Source: Gammaproteobacteria bacterium (GTDB lineage: Bacteria > Pseudomonadota > Gammaproteobacteria > SZUA-229). From it: DNA of 9,707 bases. The DNA lies in NCBI GenBank assembly GCA_011051475.1, contig DRLE01000163.1:1-9707 (forward strand), in the 5' to 3' direction. The translations under genes and the position numbers were made by a program. Below, one piece after another: positions 6,350 to 9,707 of this stretch. Below the pieces are notes generated by a model, which ran no database searches, was not told where the DNA came from, and saw only the letters and a program-made list of their open reading frames with translations. The first letter of the stretch is position 1. Each line of letters starts with the position of its first letter.

Positions 6350-7443
6350 CTTCTGCTATCTACTCGCCTGCCAGTGCACCGCAGCGCCTGTGCCTGCTTC
6401 GCCTCTCGGCATTGGGTGATATTACGCATGTTTTACCGACTTTGCGAACCCTGCAGCGACACTGGCCGCAAACCGAAATTACCTGGATTATCGGCAAAGG
6501 CGAATACCCGCTGGTAAAGGATATAGAAAATGTAAACTTTATCATTTTCGATAAAAAAGCCGGCTGGCGGGGTTATTTCGCCCTGAAAAAACAGATTCGC
6601 CGCCAGCTTCAGGGCGGAGCCTTCGATATACTGCTGCATATGCAGCTGTCACTGCGCGCCTCCCTGGCCAGCGCTTTTATCCCGGCAAGAATAAAGCTCG
6701 GTTTTGACCGGAACAGGGCAAAAGACCTGCAATCCCTGTTCTGCAACCACCATATTCAACCGGCCAGTATCCGCCAGCACGTGCTCGACAGCTTTCTTGA
6801 GTTTCCCCGCTACTTCTCCCTGGAACCGGTGCTTGAATGGCAACTGCCGGTATCCAAAGAAGCCAGACAAGCCATTGCGCAACAGATCGAAGGGGAACGT
6901 AAACTGCTGGTGATCAACCCCTGCGCGGTGGCAAAGGCAAAAAACTGGCGTAACTGGACGGATGAGGGTTATGCCGCCATCGCCGATTACGCCAGTGAGA
7001 AACATGATATGCAGGTGGTACTCAGCGGTGGCAGCAACCCGCTGGAAATCCAGACCGCAGAAAATATTATGGCCCTGTGTCAAAAGGCCAGACCACTGAA
7101 CCTGGTAGCCAGAACCTCGCTGGCCGAACTGGTCGCCCTGCTCGACCTTGCCGACCTGGTGCTGGCGCCGGATACCGGTCCCCTGCATATTGCCAGCGCC
7201 CTGAATACACCGGTAGTCGGCCTGTTCGCCAGCACCAACCCGGATCGCGCCGGACCGTATAATTTCCAGCATTGTGTGGTTAACAAATACCCGCAGGCAC
7301 TGTTAAAGTACCACGGGCTGAGCGTCGAGGATGCCCCCTGGGGCAAACGGGTGAAGACCGCCGAGGCCATGCGTTTAATCAGTGCGGATGATGTCAGACA
7401 GAAAATCGACGACTGCATGTCCCCATCGGAGACACCGTTATGA
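6331..7443 (+). CDS. Glycosyltransferase family 9, heptosyltransferase I-like
   Basis: A 370-residue GT9 (ADP-heptose:LPS heptosyltransferase family) enzyme acting on the cytoplasmic side of the inner membrane. The N-terminal motif LRLSALGDITHVLPTL (23-38) carries the presumed catalytic Asp (D30). NPCAVAKAKNW (196-206) gives the conserved basic residues of the acceptor/donor site. The C-terminal ADP-sugar-binding motif is APDTGPLHIASAL (279-291), followed by GLFASTNPDRAGPY. These features and the neighbours fit addition of the first heptose to Kdo (WaaC role), but family 9 also includes WaaF, WaaQ and other sugar transferases, so no symbol is given. The start is ATG 6331 or 6343. The first leaves an AGG 15 nt upstream and overlaps kdkA by 19 bp; the second has no visible Shine-Dalgarno. 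The stop overlaps kdsB (ATGA). Confidence 0.88.
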   Translation: MTPPMTSSAIYSPASAPQRLCLLRLSALGDITHVLPTLRTLQRHWPQTEITWIIGKGEYPLVKDIENVNFIIFDKKAGWRGYFALKKQIRRQLQGGAFDILLHMQLSLRASLASAFIPARIKLGFDRNRAKDLQSLFCNHHIQPASIRQHVLDSFLEFPRYFSLEPVLEWQLPVSKEARQAIAQQIEGERKLLVINPCAVAKAKNWRNWTDEGYAAIADYASEKHDMQVVLSGGSNPLEIQTAENIMALCQKARPLNLVARTSLAELVALLDLADLVLAPDTGPLHIASALNTPVVGLFASTNPDRAGPYNFQHCVVNKYPQALLKYHGLSVEDAPWGKRVKTAEAMRLISADDVRQKIDDCMSPSETPL

Positions 7444-8189
7444 CAGAACAGAACAACAGAAAAATTATCGGCTGCATTCCCGCTCGCCACGCATCGACAC
7501 GCCTGCCCGGCAAACCCCTGGTGGATATCGCCGGCCAGGCCATGATTCTGCACGTGGTTGAAAAAGCCCTGCTGGCGAAAAAACTGCATGACGTGGTCGT
7601 GCTGACCGATGACCAGCGCATATTCGACACCGTCGACAACGCCGGTTATTCCGTGGCCATGACCTCGGAAAACTGCGCCTCGGGCACCGACCGCATTGCC
7701 GAGTATATGCAGGACAGTGACGCCGATATTTTCGTCAATATTCAGGGCGACGAGGTCACCCTGAACCCGGCGGACATCGACCTTCTGGTCGGCAACTTTC
7801 TCAGGCAGGACAATCCGCAAATGGGCACACTGTCACACTGGTGTGATGATCAGTCCGCCCTTGGCGCGGCTTCGGCGGTAAAGGTCGTGACCAGTAACAG
7901 CGGTCGTGCACTGTATTTTTCGCGCAATATGATCCCTGTGACGCAACAGGGGGAAATACCCGAGCGGGGACAGATTCATATCGGGGTTTATATCTATACC
8001 CGTGAAACACTTGCCCGTTTAATGCAACTTGAGCAAACGCCGCTGGAAAAAACCGAACGGCTGGAACAACTGCGGGCACTGGAAAACGATATTACCATCC
8101 AGGTAACCACGCTGGATGACTATCACGGTCTGGCGGTGGACACGCCGGAAGACCTGGAAAAAGCGCGCGCCCTGCTTGGTCGTCCCTGA
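7440..8189 (+). CDS. kdsB: 3-deoxy-manno-octulosonate cytidylyltransferase
   Basis: KdsB, 249 residues (E. coli 248), cytosolic; couples CTP and Kdo to CMP-Kdo plus pyrophosphate, supplying the WaaA donor. The nucleotide-binding motif is IPARHASTRLPGKPL (13-27), followed by TDDQRI (56-61), SGTDRI (81-86) and the metal-binding QGDE (102-105). HIGVYIYTRETL (180-191), PLEKTERLEQLRALE (201-215) and VDTPEDLEKARALL (233-246) complete the family pattern, the last giving the second metal-binding Asp. Two usually conserved sites differ: QGDEP is QGDEV here, and the IPYxRD motif reads IPVTQQ (165-170). A good Shine-Dalgarno (CGGAG, 7427-7431) lies 8 nt before ATG 7440, which overlaps the glycosyltransferase stop by 4 nt. 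The sequence supports KdsB strongly, but the substitutions leave room for an altered substrate or kinetics. Confidence 0.92.
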   Translation: MTEQNNRKIIGCIPARHASTRLPGKPLVDIAGQAMILHVVEKALLAKKLHDVVVLTDDQRIFDTVDNAGYSVAMTSENCASGTDRIAEYMQDSDADIFVNIQGDEVTLNPADIDLLVGNFLRQDNPQMGTLSHWCDDQSALGAASAVKVVTSNSGRALYFSRNMIPVTQQGEIPERGQIHIGVYIYTRETLARLMQLEQTPLEKTERLEQLRALENDITIQVTTLDDYHGLAVDTPEDLEKARALLGRP

Positions 8190-8221
8190 CCCCGTTGTAG
8201 CGCAGGTTTCTATCGACCTGT

Positions 8222-9556
8222 TCAGATAAGGTTCTCGATATTTTTAATAACCGAGGTGACCTGCTGGCTGACGGTTCGCTTGTTGACAAGCCGTAACAGA
8301 ATTTCACTAAGAAAAGCCAGGAGCAATACGCCTGCCATATAATAAACGATATTCGGCAGCGACCTTGAAGTGTAGGCAATGGCAAAACCGGCCGCGCCAA
8401 ACGTACCGACGGCAGCCGCCGCAACCCACCAGCGGTTCGCGCCGGTCTCCCTGTACTTCAGAAGATGTCCGGAATGGGTCACGCCCTGAATAAGAAGAAC
8501 AGCAATGGCTGCCACCGTCGCTATCTCACCCAGATTGAAAAACAGCATCATCGGGACAATAAGCAATGCTGAAATGACCAGCCCTTCTGTATTGTGGAAA
8601 ACATTGTATTCATAGACCTCGGGAAGATCGCCCTCTCTGGCCAGCGTGTAACTGATCTGTGTAACCGCATACAGTGTCGCGTTTATGGCTGAGGCCGTTG
8701 CCAGCAGGGCTGTTGCCGCCATGATCTTGAATCCCCAGACACCAAAGGCAGGTTTTGCTGCTTCAGCCAGTGCATAATCCTTGTCCTTGATAATCATATC
8801 CAGCGGTAAATTACCGAATACGGCAATAGAAACCGATATATAGAGCACGGCAACCAGGCCTATTGCCCAGAACATGGCGCGCAGCATGGTTGCTTTCGGA
8901 TCATCCATGTCTTCCACACTGTTGGTAATAACACTGAAGCCCTGGAAAGCAAAGAAGGTAAGCCCCAGGGCATAAAAAATATTCATGACACCCGGCGCAT
9001 TTTCAACAACCAGATTCGACGGCTGGATATACAACAGTGCTGCAACCGTAAAGACAGTCAGGGCAACAAGCTTGATAATAACGATAATATTTTCCGCCCT
9101 GGCAACCATGGTCGCGCCGATAAGATTAATACAGACAAACAGCAGCAGGATACCAACGCTAAAGAGGTTGCTGTAAAACGGCGTCACTCCGCCACTCATA
9201 TACGTGGCCGCGTAGGTTCCAAAAGACTTGGCAACGGCAGCGAGCGCTATCAACTGGGCAAAATAAAACAACACCCCCATGGCACCGGATATAACGCCCT
9301 CTCCGTAGGCCTGCACCAGGTACTCGATAATGCCGCCACGACTGGGATAATACACAGCCAGCCGGCTTAAGGAATAACCACACAGCAGGGCAATCACGCC
9401 ACCGACCAGAAAGGAAACGGTAACCAGATTACCGGCAATGGCCCCGGCTTCACCGATAACGATAAATATCCCGGCGCCGACCATAGAACCAATACCCAGA
9501 AAAACCGCACTGAGCAGGCCAAAGGCTTTTTTATCGGAGGACTTTTTCTTATTCAT
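8222..9556 (-). CDS. APC-superfamily amino acid permease
   Basis: A 444-residue integral membrane transporter of the amino acid-polyamine-organocation family with about 12 hydrophobic segments. The unwound TM1 motif is GIGSMVGAGIF (21-31). PSRGGIIEYLVQAYGEG (71-87) follows TM2. The TM6 region reads FFAFQGFSVITNSVEDMDDP (201-220), and LAREGDLP (305-312) is the usual cytoplasmic loop. It probably carries an amino acid or related amine across the inner membrane; the substrate cannot be assigned. ATG 9556 is preferred because GGTGAG lies 11 nt upstream. An in-frame GTG at 9571 (MSSAC extension) is the alternative. It converges on kdsB with 32 nt between stops, and a fold-back element lies about 50 nt before the start, so its promoter must be in or near that element. 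It has no evident link to LPS genes. Its codons look more AT-leaning than theirs by eye. Confidence 0.85.
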   Translation of the reverse strand: MNKKKSSDKKAFGLLSAVFLGIGSMVGAGIFIVIGEAGAIAGNLVTVSFLVGGVIALLCGYSLSRLAVYYPSRGGIIEYLVQAYGEGVISGAMGVLFYFAQLIALAAVAKSFGTYAATYMSGGVTPFYSNLFSVGILLLFVCINLIGATMVARAENIIVIIKLVALTVFTVAALLYIQPSNLVVENAPGVMNIFYALGLTFFAFQGFSVITNSVEDMDDPKATMLRAMFWAIGLVAVLYISVSIAVFGNLPLDMIIKDKDYALAEAAKPAFGVWGFKIMAATALLATASAINATLYAVTQISYTLAREGDLPEVYEYNVFHNTEGLVISALLIVPMMLFFNLGEIATVAAIAVLLIQGVTHSGHLLKYRETGANRWWVAAAAVGTFGAAGFAIAYTSRSLPNIVYYMAGVLLLAFLSEILLRLVNKRTVSQQVTSVIKNIENLI

Positions 9557-9607
9557 GCAGGCAGAACTCACCAGAAAAAAACGGGGTCAGAGAACAATTA
9601 TTTCTAA

Positions 9608-9707
9608 GGAACCTCTGATTAATAGCGATTTTGTCATCCTGAGCGCAGCGTAGCGAAGTCGAAGGATCTTTTACCACTGTGCAATCAACAGATTACAGAG
9701 TATAAGA
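9608..9707. mobile_element. MITE-like fold-back element, cut by the window end
   Basis: It begins GGAACCTCTGATTAAT directly after CTAA (9604-9607), a YTAR-type target. The visible 100 nt align end to end with the reverse complement of 5403-5502, including the GTCATCC.GAGCGCAGCGTAGCG stretch, with roughly a dozen differences, and then run off the window. It is thus a second copy of the same element in opposite orientation. The second terminus and target copy lie outside. No transposase is visible. Confidence 0.8.

Noticed and set aside
7080..7820. 246-codon minus-strand open frame across the glycosyltransferase/kdsB junction
   Set aside because: It is antisense to two clear family members whose motifs are in the plus frame, and its own translation has no motif.
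8203..8220. CAGGT/ACCTG hairpin between kdsB and permease stops as a bidirectional terminator
   Set aside because: Only a 5-bp stem with an 8-nt loop and no T-run on either side.
1..9707. A new defence or mobile-encoded multi-gene system
   Set aside because: All sizeable genes belong to known housekeeping, LPS or transport families; no nuclease, toxin, reverse transcriptase or transposase gene was seen. The novelty is limited to the non-coding fold-back elements and some motif changes.

Overview
The window reads as a chromosomal segment of a free-living gammaproteobacterium with moderately high GC. Protein families and gene order (Pcm-like methyltransferase, rhodanese, TolC, LpxL-type acyltransferase, WaaA, Kdo kinase, family 9 glycosyltransferase, KdsB) fit a Gram-negative that makes a Kdo-based LPS inner core. 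I cannot name the genus from sequence alone.

Layout. 1-415 holds no gene: it has an AT-rich imperfect inverted repeat (3-95) and a 263-bp fold-back element (99-361). 416-5269 is a plus-strand run: Pcm-like methyltransferase, small rhodanese, TolC outer-membrane channel, LpxL/HtrB-type lipid A acyltransferase and WaaA Kdo transferase. The last two overlap by 4 nt. 5270-5584 is non-coding between converging genes and holds a second type of fold-back element (5353-5502). kdkA (Kdo kinase, minus strand) and a heptosyltransferase-like GT9 gene (plus strand) then diverge, with starts that can overlap by up to 19 bp. kdsB follows, overlapping the GT9 gene by ATGA. A minus-strand APC-family amino acid permease (8222-9556) closes the window, with a further fold-back element, cut by the window edge, just upstream of it.

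How the genes work together. KdsB activates Kdo as CMP-Kdo, WaaA transfers it to lipid A precursor, KdkA phosphorylates the Kdo, the GT9 enzyme probably adds the next sugar (heptose), and the LpxL-type enzyme adds a secondary acyl chain. This is a nearly complete lipid A/inner-core module. The presence of KdkA suggests an inner core with a single phosphorylated Kdo, hence a monofunctional WaaA (inference). TolC, the methyltransferase and the rhodanese share the plus-strand run but not an obvious pathway.

The most unusual content is a set of four short transposase-less fold-back elements (MITE-like) at gene boundaries. All can be read as flanked by YTAR-type 4-bp target duplications (CCAG/CTAG, CTAG/CTAG, TTAG/TTAG, CTAA/edge), the pattern known for the IS5 subgroup of the IS5 family. 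They have two kinds of terminus, GGCCTGTTAACACTAA and GGAACCTCTGA. The element at 1085-1242 sits exactly in the CTAG that forms the methyltransferase stop codon. It left both neighbouring reading frames intact, and its right end now supplies a Shine-Dalgarno-like GAGG to the rhodanese. I see no defence system, CRISPR, tRNA or rRNA.
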